NCBI GenBank assembly: GCA_964640955.1
Contig: CAZXJI010000013.1
Location: 1 to 64,000 of the forward strand
Reading direction: 5' to 3'
From: CAXXOK01 sp964640955
GTDB lineage: Bacteria > Bacillota > Clostridia > Christensenellales > Aristaeellaceae
DNA: 64,000 nt
Part shown: positions 1 through 8,740 of the stretch, one piece after another
How the letters are laid out: each line of letters begins with the position of its first letter
Numbering within the stretch: position 1 is the first letter of the stretch
Made by a program: the position numbers and the translations under genes
The notes under the pieces: model-generated
The model's input: the letters and a program-made list of their open reading frames with translations, nothing else
Database searches by the model: none
Told to the model about the DNA's origin: nothing

Positions 1-273
1 GCAGGCTTGTCGGGCGGCCGTACTGCGCGTACGCACGCCCGCAGGGCGGGCGGACGAACGCTGTGCGGCCGGACGACTATCCTGTGCTTCAAGCACGATC
101 CCTCGTGCTTAGCCCGCCGTATAAGGAGGCGACCCGAAGGGTGCAGGGGCGAGCGGAAAGCCCCTGCCCGTACCCGCAGGTACGGAACCCTGCGTTCTGC
201 CTCCGCAGAGGCAGTTCCCTGCGCGCCCGCACCCGCAGGCACGGAACCCCACGCTCGCGCTCCCGGCGCGAAA
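1..273. repeat. Hairpin-rich intergenic stretch downstream of rodA
   Basis: No gene is seen here. The stretch carries a series of short perfect hairpins: 91-98 with 103-110 (8 bp), 143-150 with 160-167 (8 bp), 168-174 with 179-185 (7 bp) and 197-203 with 208-214 (7 bp). The last two share a CGCA loop, and a degenerate third copy lies at about 226-245. There is no clear U-tract, so these are not simple terminators. Confidence 0.6.
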
Positions 274-1473
274 CTACCGAAAATACTTGCCGTGCACCCG
301 CGTCTGCGGCGTGAGCAGCTCCGAGTTGGTCACGCTGCGGTTGCGCACCACGTTCAACACCAGGCCGATACCGGCCATGTTGGTGATCAGGTTGCTGCCG
401 CCGTAACTCAGGAACGGCAGGGGTATGCCGGTAACCGGCATGAGCCCTGTGGTCATGCCGACGTTTTCGAACACGTGGAAAAGCATCATCGCCATCACGC
501 CGATGATCACCATCTGCCCAAAGCGGTCCATGGTGTAGCGCGCCAGGTACATCAGCCGCAGAACGATCAGCAGGTATATGCCCACTACGAACATGGCGCC
601 CATGAACCCGAACGCCTCGCCGATGGTGGAAAAAATGAAGTCCGTCCAGTCCTCCGGAACGTAGTCCAACTGACTGAAACTGCCCTGTATAAACGTACCG
701 ATGCCGTTGAGGCCGCCGGAGCCGATGGCCATTTTGGAGTTGTTCACCTGATAGGTGGCCGCCTCGTCCACCAGATCGGGGTTGAGGAAGGACAGGATAC
801 GCGTGATACGGTAATCCGTCGAACCGGAGGCGACGGTCACGGCGTAGAGCACCGCCAGCCCGATGACGGCCACGGCGATCAGCCCGCCCATCACCCGCAT
901 GCGGATGCCGCCGAAGTAGAGCATCACGCCGAAAACGAACACCATGACCAGCACGGAACCCGTTTCATGCTGGGCAAGCGTCAAAACCCACGGAATGCCC
1001 ATGAGCGCGGCCAGCCGCAGGGCGCTGCTCCAGCTGCCCATGGGGTCGCTGTTCTTTTCCAGGTATTTCGCGGTGACGATGATGCAGGCGAGCTTGACGA
1101 ACTCGGAAGGCTGCAGGGTGTAGCCCCACAGGATGTCGATCCACGCCTTCACGCCCGTGGCCTGGCCGCCCAGCGCCACCAGCAGCAGCCCGCAGGCGAA
1201 GTAGTAGAAAAGCTGGGAGCGGCGGCGGATGAACTCGTAGGGGAAAAAGGTGATGACGCCCACCACGATGGGGGAGATCAGAAAGAAGATCGCCTGCCGC
1301 AGGCCGTAGTACGAGGAGACGATGTAGTTGAGCAGCGTATTCTCCGTGCTGGAGGAGGTGGAAAACGTGGCGACGGCCACGCACAGCACGCCGAAGGCCG
1401 ACAGCGTGTACACCATGGCCGTCAGCCAGAAGTCGAAATGCGCCTTGGAGCGGCGCGACTCGTTGAGCATCAT
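274..1473 (-). CDS. rodA: Rod-shape-determining SEDS glycosyltransferase RodA
   Basis: This is a SEDS-family membrane protein of 399 residues with about ten hydrophobic segments. The family polymerises lipid II glycan strands during cell elongation, paired with a class B PBP. Recognisable features are the GxxxxGxKxW-type segment (GQATGVKAW), the LQPSEFVKL motif and the C-terminal PFLSYGGSNL motif that is near-invariant in RodA/FtsW. It is the last gene of the elongation operon, after mrdA (its likely partner) and minD. The start is ATG at 1473, with a second ATG at 1470 also possible and a GGGGAGGG ribosome site upstream. Its position in an mre cluster favours RodA over FtsW. The 150-bp gap to minD carries an inverted repeat. 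Confidence 0.93.
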   Translation of the reverse strand: MMLNESRRSKAHFDFWLTAMVYTLSAFGVLCVAVATFSTSSSTENTLLNYIVSSYYGLRQAIFFLISPIVVGVITFFPYEFIRRRSQLFYYFACGLLLVALGGQATGVKAWIDILWGYTLQPSEFVKLACIIVTAKYLEKNSDPMGSWSSALRLAALMGIPWVLTLAQHETGSVLVMVFVFGVMLYFGGIRMRVMGGLIAVAVIGLAVLYAVTVASGSTDYRITRILSFLNPDLVDEAATYQVNNSKMAIGSGGLNGIGTFIQGSFSQLDYVPEDWTDFIFSTIGEAFGFMGAMFVVGIYLLIVLRLMYLARYTMDRFGQMVIIGVMAMMLFHVFENVGMTTGLMPVTGIPLPFLSYGGSNLITNMAGIGLVLNVVRNRSVTNSELLTPQTRVHGKYFR

Positions 1474-1517
1474 GGGTTAACGATCCCTCCCCGGATGTTG
1501 AAAAGGCGGACGGGCGG

Positions 1518-1628
1518 CTCATACTCATTCAAATCATTAACGCCGGTTTGTTGCCGAGGTTTTTTGCCGTGACCACGACGAAAAGACGATGGCGGCAAAT
1601 GAGCGCTAAAGGTTTGGAAGAGTATCAG
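1518..1628. repeat. Inverted-repeat element between minD and rodA
   Basis: Two arms of 26 bp, 1518-1543 and 1603-1628, are inverted copies of each other at roughly 80 percent identity, with 59 bp between them. The right arm contains the TGA stop of minD (1625-1627, minus strand). The core TTAAAGGTTTGAATGAGTAT recurs in variant form at 24098 and 33636. The transcript could fold into a long stem-loop in the minD-rodA spacer. There is no U-tract, so a terminator is unlikely inside this operon. Confidence 0.6.
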
Positions 1629-2398
1629 CCGAACAGGCCGAAGAAACGGCGGCGGCGCCTGAACGCGGGCATGGGCACGTACTCGCCCAGAAAACGCTGG
1701 CTGATGCGCGTAAACGCCTCCTGCGCCGGGCCTTCCTCCTCCAAAACGGTATGGTGGCGGTTGAGCGCGCGCAGCACCCGGCGATCCTCGGGCACGTACC
1801 CCAAAAGCGGCACGTCCAGCGTATTGGCGACGGTCTGGGGGCTGTACATGTCGCCGCTTGCGACCAGCTCGGGCACGACGCGGTTCACCACCAGCATCGG
1901 CCGGGGCTTGTGGTTGGCTTCCAGAAGCGATATCGCGCGCTCCGCGTCGCGAATGCTCACGTCGTCGGGCGTCACCACCAGCAGCGCGTGGTCGGCGCTG
2001 CGCAGGGGGCACACCACCCCGCGGTCGAGCCCCGCGGGCGAATCCATGAGCACGTAGGAGAAGCGCTTGCGCAGTTTTTTGGCGATGCGCTCCATCATTT
2101 CGTCGGTCATATCGTCTGCGCTGCCCAGCTGGGACGCCGGCAGAAGGGAAAGCGCCGGTGCCTGCGGATAACGCGCGAGCGCGTATTTCAGCTTGCAGTC
2201 CTTATGGGCCACGTCGATCACGTCGTATACGATCTGGTTGTGCATCCCCAGCATCATGTCCAGGCTGCGCAGGCCGATATCCATATCCACGGCGACGGTC
2301 GGCAGCTGCCGGCGCGCCAGGGCGACCGCCAGCGCGGCCGTCACGGTGGATTTGCCCACGCCTCCCTTTCCGGAGAGGACGATCCAGGTCTGACTCAT
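1625..2398 (-). CDS. minD: Septum-site-determining ATPase MinD
   Basis: This is a ParA/MinD-type ATPase of 257 residues. Known MinD binds the membrane as an ATP dimer and recruits MinC to block Z-ring assembly away from midcell. The deviant Walker A box GKGGVGKST is at residues 10-18. The C-terminus is an arginine-rich amphipathic tail ending RRRRFFGLFG, matching the membrane-targeting helix of MinD. The start at 2398 is chosen because GGGAGGG lies 8 nt upstream and the Walker A box falls at its usual position; an upstream extension is out-of-family sequence. It sits 20 bp after mrdA and 150 bp before rodA. The usual neighbours minC (before) and minE (after) are missing. Confidence 0.93.
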   Translation of the reverse strand: MSQTWIVLSGKGGVGKSTVTAALAVALARRQLPTVAVDMDIGLRSLDMMLGMHNQIVYDVIDVAHKDCKLKYALARYPQAPALSLLPASQLGSADDMTDEMMERIAKKLRKRFSYVLMDSPAGLDRGVVCPLRSADHALLVVTPDDVSIRDAERAISLLEANHKPRPMLVVNRVVPELVASGDMYSPQTVANTLDVPLLGYVPEDRRVLRALNRHHTVLEEEGPAQEAFTRISQRFLGEYVPMPAFRRRRRFFGLFG

Positions 2399-2418
2399 CG
2401 GCTTCCCTCCCAATCCCG

Positions 2419-4941
2419 CTACGGCGCCAGCATGTTGCCGCCGGGGAACACCCCGCTGTCCGTTCGCAGCGTTTTTTGGTCCAGATACCAGCCCACGAAC
2501 TCGCGCGCGGCCAGGCTGGCTTCGCCGCCGCTGTACCCGCTGGGGATGAACACGACCACCGCGATCTCGGGATTCTCGTAGGGGGCCAGCATAATGAACC
2601 ATGCGTTGTTCTCAAGGTCGATGCTGGTCACCTCGGCGGTTCCCGTTTTACCGCAGACGTCCTCGGTGTAGTCCCAGCTGCGGAAGTACTTTTCAGCGGT
2701 ACCGCTTTCGTCAACCACGCCTTTCATCCCCTTGAGGATCAGCGTGAGGTATTCGTCCAGGTTTTCGTCTTCGAACTGGTTCATGACCGTGGGTGTTCGC
2801 TGGCTTAAGATGTCGCCCTCCGGGGAGGTGATGCTGTCCACGATCATCAGGTTGTACACGGTACCGCCGTTTGCGATCGCCGCTGCGTAGCGGCTGACGG
2901 CGGCGGGCGTAACGGTGGTGATGGACTGTCCGATGGCGACCTGTATGGTCTGCGCGCCGCCCCACTTGATATCGTTGAGGTAGTTGTAGATGTCGCCGAT
3001 TACCGATTGCAGGTAGACCATCTCGCGCGTCATGTTCAGTTCTTCCATCAGGATCGGGCGCATGGAAACGACCCAGTCGGTCTGGTTGGTGTTGACCGCC
3101 ATATCCATAAGGCGCTTGATGCAGCGGTTCAGGTGTTCGTCGTCGTAGGTGATGTTGCGGATGGCACCCTGGTTTTTGAGGTGTTTTTTGATGGAGTTGA
3201 ACACGATGATGGGCACGGCCGTATCCTGCGAGGCTTCGTCCATCGCCTTGTCGGGGTCGTAAAGGCTCGTCTGGCAGCCCACGATGCTGCGCTGCTCGCC
3301 GGGCAGATCGACGCCGGTCTTGCTGGTGAGGCCGAACTCGGAGGCGTACTGGTACAGCCGCGTTTCGCCCAGGCGCGCGCCCAGGGTATAGAAGAAATAG
3401 TTGCAGCTGTGCTCCAGCCCCTCGACGATCGTCTGGTACTGGTGCTTGTAGCGCTGCGATTCGCTGATCCAGCACCGGGGGGCGGTGGAAAGGTCGGTGG
3501 TATACAGGGTGAAGTAGCCCGCGTCGCTGATGGTCTCGTTGGGCTTCAGCTCGCCCTCCATCAGCGATCCCAGCGCCGAAACCATCTTGAAAATCGATCC
3601 CGGCGTGCCGCGCGCCTGGATGTTGTAGTTCATCAGGAGGTTGCGGTCGTCGCTGAGAATCTCGATGCTTTCGGGGCCGGCCGCAACGAGGGCGTTCAGG
3701 TCGTAGGTGGGGTAGTTGGCCATGGCGAGCACGCGGCCCTGCATATCGATAACCATCATGGCGGCGCGGTCGGCCAGCGAAAGCGGGTACTTCTCCCAGT
3801 TGCGGCTTTCGATGTCGGCCTTGTTGCTTTCAAGCCAGCTGTTGAGCATCAGCTTGGTTTCCTGCGTCTCGCGCGTCTTGGCCACGTTTTCGGCCAAGGC
3901 GCGCTCGGCCTGCTGCTGATAGCTGGCGTAAATGGTCAGCTTGACGTTGTTGCCGTCCTGAGGCTCGACGTAGCTCAGCTCGCGGGTGATCTTGCCGACG
4001 CTGTCGCGTTCGACGATCTTGTAGCCCTGGCGGGCGTCGTTATCCTGCGTCAGCCAGTCCTCCATGGAGGACTCGATGCCGTCCAGGCCGATGGTATCGC
4101 TGTACTTGTAGCCCTTGGCCTCCAGCTCCTTCCACTTGCTTTGGGAGGGAATGGCCCCGATGTAGCCGATCACCTGCGCCGCCAGGGTGCTGCGCGGGTA
4201 GATGCGCTTGGTGCCCACCGCAATCTCCAGCCCCGGCAGGGTCATGGAACGGGTCTCGATCTCGATGACCGTTTCGTAGGGCACGTCCTCGGCGATGACG
4301 ATGGGCTGGGAGTTGTACAGGTTCATCTGCATTTCGGAATAGACCGCCATGACCTTGAGCATCTTTTCTTCGCTCATGTCGTCGGGGATCTGATAGCGGC
4401 TCTTGAGGCGGGCAATGGCGTCGTTTGCGGTGGGGACGCTGGTGGTGGTGAAGTAGTTGTTGTCGCGCCACTGCGTTTCGCGGGTCTGCAGCACCGCCTC
4501 GCTGACGCCGGAGCCGAAGTCGAACTGCCACTCGTCCGGATTATCGGGGTCATGCTCGATGACGAAATCGACGGAAAGCTCGTTGCCGTTCTCCTCGATA
4601 ATGTCGATGGCGTCCGAAATGGACTGCGTAAACTCGGCATAGTCCGTTTTGCTGTTCTGCGAGGCGTCGCGGTAGAAGGTGACGTTGTAGATCATCTCGT
4701 CCTTGGCGAGAATCACCGCGTCCGCGTCGGTAATCATGCCGCGGCTGCCGCGCAGGGTGATTTTGGTGGTGCGGCGGTTTTCGGCGCTTTGGGCGTATTC
4801 CTCACCGGAGTTGAGCTGGATGTTGGCAAGACCGTAGACCAGATACACAAACATGGCCAGCACGATGATCAAAAACACCACGTAGCGGGCCCTGAGATTG
4901 TATTCGCCGCGATCCAGCCTGCGTTTGGGGGAACCGTGCAT
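2419..4941 (-). CDS. mrdA: Penicillin-binding protein 2, elongation transpeptidase
   Basis: This is a class B PBP of 840 residues that cross-links peptidoglycan during side-wall growth with RodA. There is one N-terminal membrane segment (about residues 19-42), then a dimerisation/pedestal region, then the transpeptidase domain. The catalytic tetrad SIFK is near residue 449, the SCN motif follows (EHSCNYFF) and KTGTAE lies near the C-terminus. It is longer than Gram-negative PBP2 (about 630), as is common in Clostridia. The start at 4941 follows AAAGGAGT at 6 nt; an ATG 15 bp upstream lies before that ribosome site and is not preferred. The position mreD-mrdA-minD-rodA supports the assignment. 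Confidence 0.93.
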   Translation of the reverse strand: MHGSPKRRLDRGEYNLRARYVVFLIIVLAMFVYLVYGLANIQLNSGEEYAQSAENRRTTKITLRGSRGMITDADAVILAKDEMIYNVTFYRDASQNSKTDYAEFTQSISDAIDIIEENGNELSVDFVIEHDPDNPDEWQFDFGSGVSEAVLQTRETQWRDNNYFTTTSVPTANDAIARLKSRYQIPDDMSEEKMLKVMAVYSEMQMNLYNSQPIVIAEDVPYETVIEIETRSMTLPGLEIAVGTKRIYPRSTLAAQVIGYIGAIPSQSKWKELEAKGYKYSDTIGLDGIESSMEDWLTQDNDARQGYKIVERDSVGKITRELSYVEPQDGNNVKLTIYASYQQQAERALAENVAKTRETQETKLMLNSWLESNKADIESRNWEKYPLSLADRAAMMVIDMQGRVLAMANYPTYDLNALVAAGPESIEILSDDRNLLMNYNIQARGTPGSIFKMVSALGSLMEGELKPNETISDAGYFTLYTTDLSTAPRCWISESQRYKHQYQTIVEGLEHSCNYFFYTLGARLGETRLYQYASEFGLTSKTGVDLPGEQRSIVGCQTSLYDPDKAMDEASQDTAVPIIVFNSIKKHLKNQGAIRNITYDDEHLNRCIKRLMDMAVNTNQTDWVVSMRPILMEELNMTREMVYLQSVIGDIYNYLNDIKWGGAQTIQVAIGQSITTVTPAAVSRYAAAIANGGTVYNLMIVDSITSPEGDILSQRTPTVMNQFEDENLDEYLTLILKGMKGVVDESGTAEKYFRSWDYTEDVCGKTGTAEVTSIDLENNAWFIMLAPYENPEIAVVVFIPSGYSGGEASLAAREFVGWYLDQKTLRTDSGVFPGGNMLAP

Positions 4942-5027
4942 ACGCACTCCTTTCTGCATTCGCGCGCCCCGCCGGGGAAAAGAGGCGGTGTGCGCGAAGT
5001 ACGGCGCAAAATGAACGGGTGGGGCGC

Positions 5028-5573
5028 TCAGCGCGCTTTTTTCAGCTTATACACCCCGAACCACCAGCGGATGGGGAATTGAAGGATGCCGGCGAGCGCG
5101 GCGGTATAGCATACGGAAATCAGCGCGCGGCCGTAGTGGGTGGCACCCAGCTGGATGCCGTTTAGGTAGATGTAGAGCAGGTTGACGGCTTCGAAAATGG
5201 AGATGCTGACGAGCGCGCCGAACACGGTACGCAGGTGCGCGGGCAGGTTGCCGCCGTGCTTGCCCAGGGTGCGCTCCTCCTCCAGCTTGCGCTCGCTCTT
5301 GTCCGAGAAAGCCAGGGCGCCCAGCATCGCGCAGACCGGGTAAAGGATGAGGTTCAGGTAATTGAGCGCCGGCACCATGATCTCCAGCAGATATCCGACG
5401 GTCAGCGAGAGGACGAAGGTGTATTTGCGGCCCAGGCCGACGCTGACCACGGCGCACACCGCCAGCGCGATGTTGGGCGCCACGCCCCCCACGGCGATGT
5501 AGGCCGCCACCGTGGACTGCAAAAGGTAGGTCAGCAGCACAAGCAGCGCGAATTTGAAGCCTCTTCTGAACAC
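5028..5573 (-). CDS. mreD: Rod-shape-determining membrane protein MreD
   Basis: This is a 181-residue hydrophobic protein with five or six predicted membrane segments, matching the size and profile of MreD, which bridges MreC to the elongation machinery. Sequence identity in this family is low, so the assignment rests largely on position between mreC and mrdA. The start is GTG at 5573, whose first base is the last base of the mreC stop codon TAG, indicating translational coupling. The N-terminus has a basic segment then a hydrophobic one (RRGFKFALLVLLTYLL). Confidence 0.85.
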   Translation of the reverse strand: MFRRGFKFALLVLLTYLLQSTVAAYIAVGGVAPNIALAVCAVVSVGLGRKYTFVLSLTVGYLLEIMVPALNYLNLILYPVCAMLGALAFSDKSERKLEEERTLGKHGGNLPAHLRTVFGALVSISIFEAVNLLYIYLNGIQLGATHYGRALISVCYTAALAGILQFPIRWWFGVYKLKKAR

Positions 5574-6802
5574 TACTGATCATCCTCCACCGAAATATCC
5601 AGCGGGGGCGGGGTGGGGGTGGGCGTCGCGGTCGGCGCGAGGGTGAAGCCGTAGGTGTTGTCGGTTTCGAGGTTGCTGGGCACCTGGTACTCGAAAACGT
5701 TCGTGTCGGAAGCGGGGGTCTGGGTAGGCTCCGCGTCGGGCGAAACGGTGGTCGTCGTTTCGTCCCCTTCCGAGGGCGCGGGCGTGGCGGTCGGCACGGG
5801 GGTGGGCGCGAGCTGGTAGAAATCCGAACCGATCTGGATGGTGGGAACAGGCTGCTCGGTATCCAGCGGGGTAAAGGTGAGGGAGTCGCTGCTGCTGGTG
5901 CGCGCCTCCACGGCCTCCGCCTCGGGCTGGTAGCGCAGGACGATCACGTATTCGATATGTTCAAAGTCGGCCGTGGGCTCCACGACGATGTAGCTTTTGT
6001 TGCTCTCCATCCCGCGCGTGCTTTCCCGCACGGTGCCGATGGGAATGCCCTTGGGGAAGGACATGCCCACGCCGGAGGTGACCACCGAATCGCCGGGGCG
6101 CGGCAGATGATCGTCCGGCAGGTAGTACATGCGGCACATCGCCGTGCCGTCCACGTCCAGGGTGCCGCGCACGGTGCCCTGGTCGCGTGTGGAGGAAATA
6201 AGCGCGGCGATGCTCGCCTCGCTGTCGATGATGGTGCGCACGCTGGACTTGGTGGCGGTGACGTTGTAGGTGTAGCCGACCAGCGCGCCGTCCATGGTGA
6301 CGGCCATGTAGTCCTCCACGCCGTCGTTGGAACCCTTGTTGATCGTGAACACGGAGAAATAGTTGCCCAATTCGCGGTTGATGACCGTGGCAACCAGCGG
6401 GTTCAGGCTTTCGTTCACGGAAATTTCGTCGTAAAGATCCTCGTAGACGGACAGCTTGTATTCCAGTTCGTCCGCCAGCATGGCCTGGTAGACGAGTTGC
6501 TCGTTCTGCTGTTTTACTTCGTTGTAAGCCAGCTCCAGATTGGCGCGCAGCTTAAGCTTGTACAGATAATTGACCACCGACTCCACGATGCTGGAAAAAC
6601 CGGCCTGCACCGGGGTCAGCACCGCCGCCACGGCGTTTTCCGGAGCGGTGAAGGAACTGTCCTCCGTGACCAGCCACAACAGGTGGGAGCCAGCAAACCC
6701 GAGCAGGGCCAGCACCACGACGATGATCAAAATGCGGCGCAGCACGGGCCTGGGCTTTTTAACGTCTTTTCTGCGTTTCGTTTTGGGTTCCTTGAGCCTC
6801 AT
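5573..6802 (-). CDS. mreC: Rod-shape-determining protein MreC
   Basis: This is a 409-residue bitopic protein. It has a basic N-terminus, one membrane segment (about residues 25-43), a coiled-coil stretch around residues 70-105 (ELAYNEVKQQNEQLVYQ region), then the MreC beta-barrel domain with typical VINRELGNYFSVFTINKGSNDGV and TSGVGMSFPKGIPIG-type segments. It scaffolds PBP2/RodA outside the membrane. The C-terminal 100 residues are low-complexity Pro/Thr/Asp-rich, longer than in Bacillus MreC. The start at 6802 follows GGAGGAGAATG. It overlaps mreD by one base. Confidence 0.93.
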   Translation of the reverse strand: MRLKEPKTKRRKDVKKPRPVLRRILIIVVVLALLGFAGSHLLWLVTEDSSFTAPENAVAAVLTPVQAGFSSIVESVVNYLYKLKLRANLELAYNEVKQQNEQLVYQAMLADELEYKLSVYEDLYDEISVNESLNPLVATVINRELGNYFSVFTINKGSNDGVEDYMAVTMDGALVGYTYNVTATKSSVRTIIDSEASIAALISSTRDQGTVRGTLDVDGTAMCRMYYLPDDHLPRPGDSVVTSGVGMSFPKGIPIGTVRESTRGMESNKSYIVVEPTADFEHIEYVIVLRYQPEAEAVEARTSSSDSLTFTPLDTEQPVPTIQIGSDFYQLAPTPVPTATPAPSEGDETTTTVSPDAEPTQTPASDTNVFEYQVPSNLETDNTYGFTLAPTATPTPTPPPLDISVEDDQ

Positions 6803-6845
6803 TCATTCTCCTCCGGCGTCACGGTAACGTTGGTTCGCCGTTTCC

Positions 6846-7874
6846 TCAGCTTTGCTTGAGGAAGCTCGTCCGGCCCAGGTGCTGGAGCAGTTCGAAATTC
6901 TCGATAATATTGCCCAGCCCCAGCGCGGCGCAATCCATGGGCTCCCGCGCCAGCAGCACGGGGATGCCCAGCTCGCTGGCGATCATCTGGTCCATGCCGT
7001 ACAAAAGCGCACCGCCGCCGGTGATGTAGATGCCGTTGTGCATCACATCCGCCGCCAGTTCCGGGGGCGTGCGCTCCAACACCCACTTGATGGCGCTTAA
7101 AATGGCGGAGCACGGCTCGTGAATGGCCTCGTAGATCTGGGTGGAAGTGATTTCGGTGGTCTGAGGAAGGTTGGTGACCATGTCGCGGCCGCGGATGCGC
7201 GCCCGGCGCTCCTCCCGGATGGGGAGCGCTGCGCCTAGATCCAGCTTGACTTCCTCGGCGGTGCGATCCCCGATGAGGATATTGAACTCCCGCTTGATGA
7301 AGTTGATGATGGCTTCGTCCATCTTCACCCCGCCCACGCGAATGGAGTGGCTGATCACCACGCCGCCCAGCGAGATGACGCTGACGTCCGTGGTGCCGCC
7401 CCCGATGTCCACGATCATGCAGCCGCTGGGGTCGAACACCGGCAGCCCGCTGCCCAGCGCCGCGGCGAAGGGCTTTTCCACCAGGTACACCTTACGCCCG
7501 CCGGAGACGCGCGCGGCCTCCATCACCGCGCGCTGCTCGATGCCCGAAATGGAGCACGGATAGGTTAAAAACAGCCGGGGTCTGAACAGGTAGCTCGATC
7601 CGATGGCCTTGCGGGAAAAGTACTGCAGAAGGATCTGCGTCATGTCGAAATCGGTAATCACGCCTTCGCGCATGGGCCGCACGGCCATGACGCCCTCGGT
7701 GGTGCGCCCCAGCATGATCTTGGCGTCGTCGCCCACGGCGCGCACCTTGCGTTCGTTGGTGCTTTCCACTACGACGATGGTGGGCTCGTTGACCACGATG
7801 CCCTTGCCCTTAACGAAAACGAGCGTATTGCTGGTGCCCAGATCGATGCCCAGGTCATGCGCTACGAAAGCCAT
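6846..7874 (-). CDS. mreB: Actin-like cell-shape protein MreB
   Basis: This is an actin-fold ATPase of 342 residues, the usual MreB length. Visible motifs are phosphate-1 DLGTSNTLV near the N-terminus, phosphate-2 VDIGGGTTDVSVIS around residue 158, and the adenosine-motif segment ITGGGALL. MreB filaments under the membrane orient the elongation machinery. It is the second gene of the operon, 46 bp after maf and 43 bp before mreC. The ribosome site is weak (GTGTAAAGA before ATG). Confidence 0.96.
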   Translation of the reverse strand: MAFVAHDLGIDLGTSNTLVFVKGKGIVVNEPTIVVVESTNERKVRAVGDDAKIMLGRTTEGVMAVRPMREGVITDFDMTQILLQYFSRKAIGSSYLFRPRLFLTYPCSISGIEQRAVMEAARVSGGRKVYLVEKPFAAALGSGLPVFDPSGCMIVDIGGGTTDVSVISLGGVVISHSIRVGGVKMDEAIINFIKREFNILIGDRTAEEVKLDLGAALPIREERRARIRGRDMVTNLPQTTEITSTQIYEAIHEPCSAILSAIKWVLERTPPELAADVMHNGIYITGGGALLYGMDQMIASELGIPVLLAREPMDCAALGLGNIIENFELLQHLGRTSFLKQS

Positions 7875-7920
7875 TCTTTACACATCCGTTCCTGTTATCA
7901 AAAAAACATACCGGGTTGGT

Positions 7921-8520
7921 TTATCGCGACCTTTCCACTTCCCAGGCGATGCCGGCGGCCGAAAGCAGCGCAGCCGCCGCCGAAAGCGGCAAACCGATGA
8001 CGTTGGTCGGGCTGCCCTCGATACGCTCCACGAAAATGCCGCCGACGCCCTGCATGCCGTAGGCGCCCGCCTTGTCCAGCGGCTCGCCGGTCTGCACGTA
8101 CCGGACGATCTCCTCCGGGGCCATCCTGCGGAACTTGACGCGGGTGGTTTCGACCCGCTCATGCACCGCGCCCCCGGGCATGTGCAGGCACACGCCCGTG
8201 TAGACCGAGTGCCACCGTCCGGAAAGCATGCCGAGCATCCTCTGCGCGTCCGGCACGTCCGTGGGTTTGCCCAAAATCAGATCGTCCGCGCAGACCAGCG
8301 TATCGGCGGAGAGGACGGGCAGGGACGGATAACGCGCAAAAACGTCCGCGCCCTTGAGGCGCGCGAGCGCCGCCACGCGCTCCAGGCCGGAGCCGGAGGC
8401 GTTCTCCTCCGCGTCGGAGGGGACGACGGCGAAAGGAATGCCTAAATAAGCCAACAGCTCGCGTCTGCGTGGCGAGCCGGAAGCCAGAATCAACCGCGCC
8501 TGAGAAACAGAGGTTTCCAT
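7921..8520 (-). CDS. maf: Maf family nucleotide pyrophosphatase
   Basis: This is a 199-residue Maf/Ham1-fold enzyme that hydrolyses non-canonical or modified nucleoside triphosphates to monophosphates. Family motifs are the N-terminal LILASGSPRRRELL, the SADTLV segment and the C-terminal YGMQGVGGIFVERIEGSPTNVIGLP block. The start at 8520 is supported by GGGGGAAG upstream and by the motif position; a longer 5-prime extension would run through the promoter. It is first in the operon; maf-mreBCD linkage is common in Bacillota. Confidence 0.93.
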   Translation of the reverse strand: METSVSQARLILASGSPRRRELLAYLGIPFAVVPSDAEENASGSGLERVAALARLKGADVFARYPSLPVLSADTLVCADDLILGKPTDVPDAQRMLGMLSGRWHSVYTGVCLHMPGGAVHERVETTRVKFRRMAPEEIVRYVQTGEPLDKAGAYGMQGVGGIFVERIEGSPTNVIGLPLSAAAALLSAAGIAWEVERSR

Positions 8521-8563
8521 GCGGCGTTCTTCCCCCTTCCGCCCGCCGGTTCCATGACATAGT

Positions 8564-8569
8564 ATTATA
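8564..8569 (-). promoter_or_regulatory. Extended -10 promoter of the maf-mre operon
   Basis: On the minus strand the sequence reads TGTGCTATAAT, a consensus -10 with an extended TGn element. No good -35 is present at 16-18 bp. It lies 44 bp upstream of the maf start and is the only clear promoter for the whole minus-strand operon. Confidence 0.65.
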
Positions 8570-8648
8570 GCACACGGGGTCAACCTGCGTACAGGGATCG
8601 CGCGATTTTGTTACGGGCCGGCGGGGCGGCGGCCGCGGGGCGGGAGGC

Positions 8649-8677
8649 TTGACTTACCGCCGGAAACAAAGGATAAT
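8649..8677 (+). promoter_or_regulatory. Promoter of the PDZ/radical-SAM gene and der
   Basis: TTGACT at 8649-8654 and GATAAT at 8672-8677 are separated by 17 bp, 64 bp upstream of the start at 8741. It is divergent from the maf promoter. Confidence 0.7.
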
Positions 8678-8740
8678 AGTACCTGCCGCCGGAACGGGCG
8701 CGTCCGGCGGCGCCATGAAACTGCAGGTTGGGAGCGAAAC

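Noticed and set aside
91..245. Repeated hairpins as a CRISPR array
   Set aside because: Stems differ in sequence and there are no equal-length repeats, no spacers of regular size and no cas genes.
2399..2602. N-terminal extension of MinD
   Set aside because: It overlaps mrdA and precedes the ribosome site; family length and the Walker A position fit the start at 2398.
3007..5082. Long plus-strand open frame opposite mrdA
   Set aside because: It is antisense to a clear PBP2 with intact motifs, has no ribosome site and a composition typical of a high-GC shadow frame.
7921..8583. Longer Maf start upstream of 8520
   Set aside because: The extension covers the predicted -10 element and is not family sequence.
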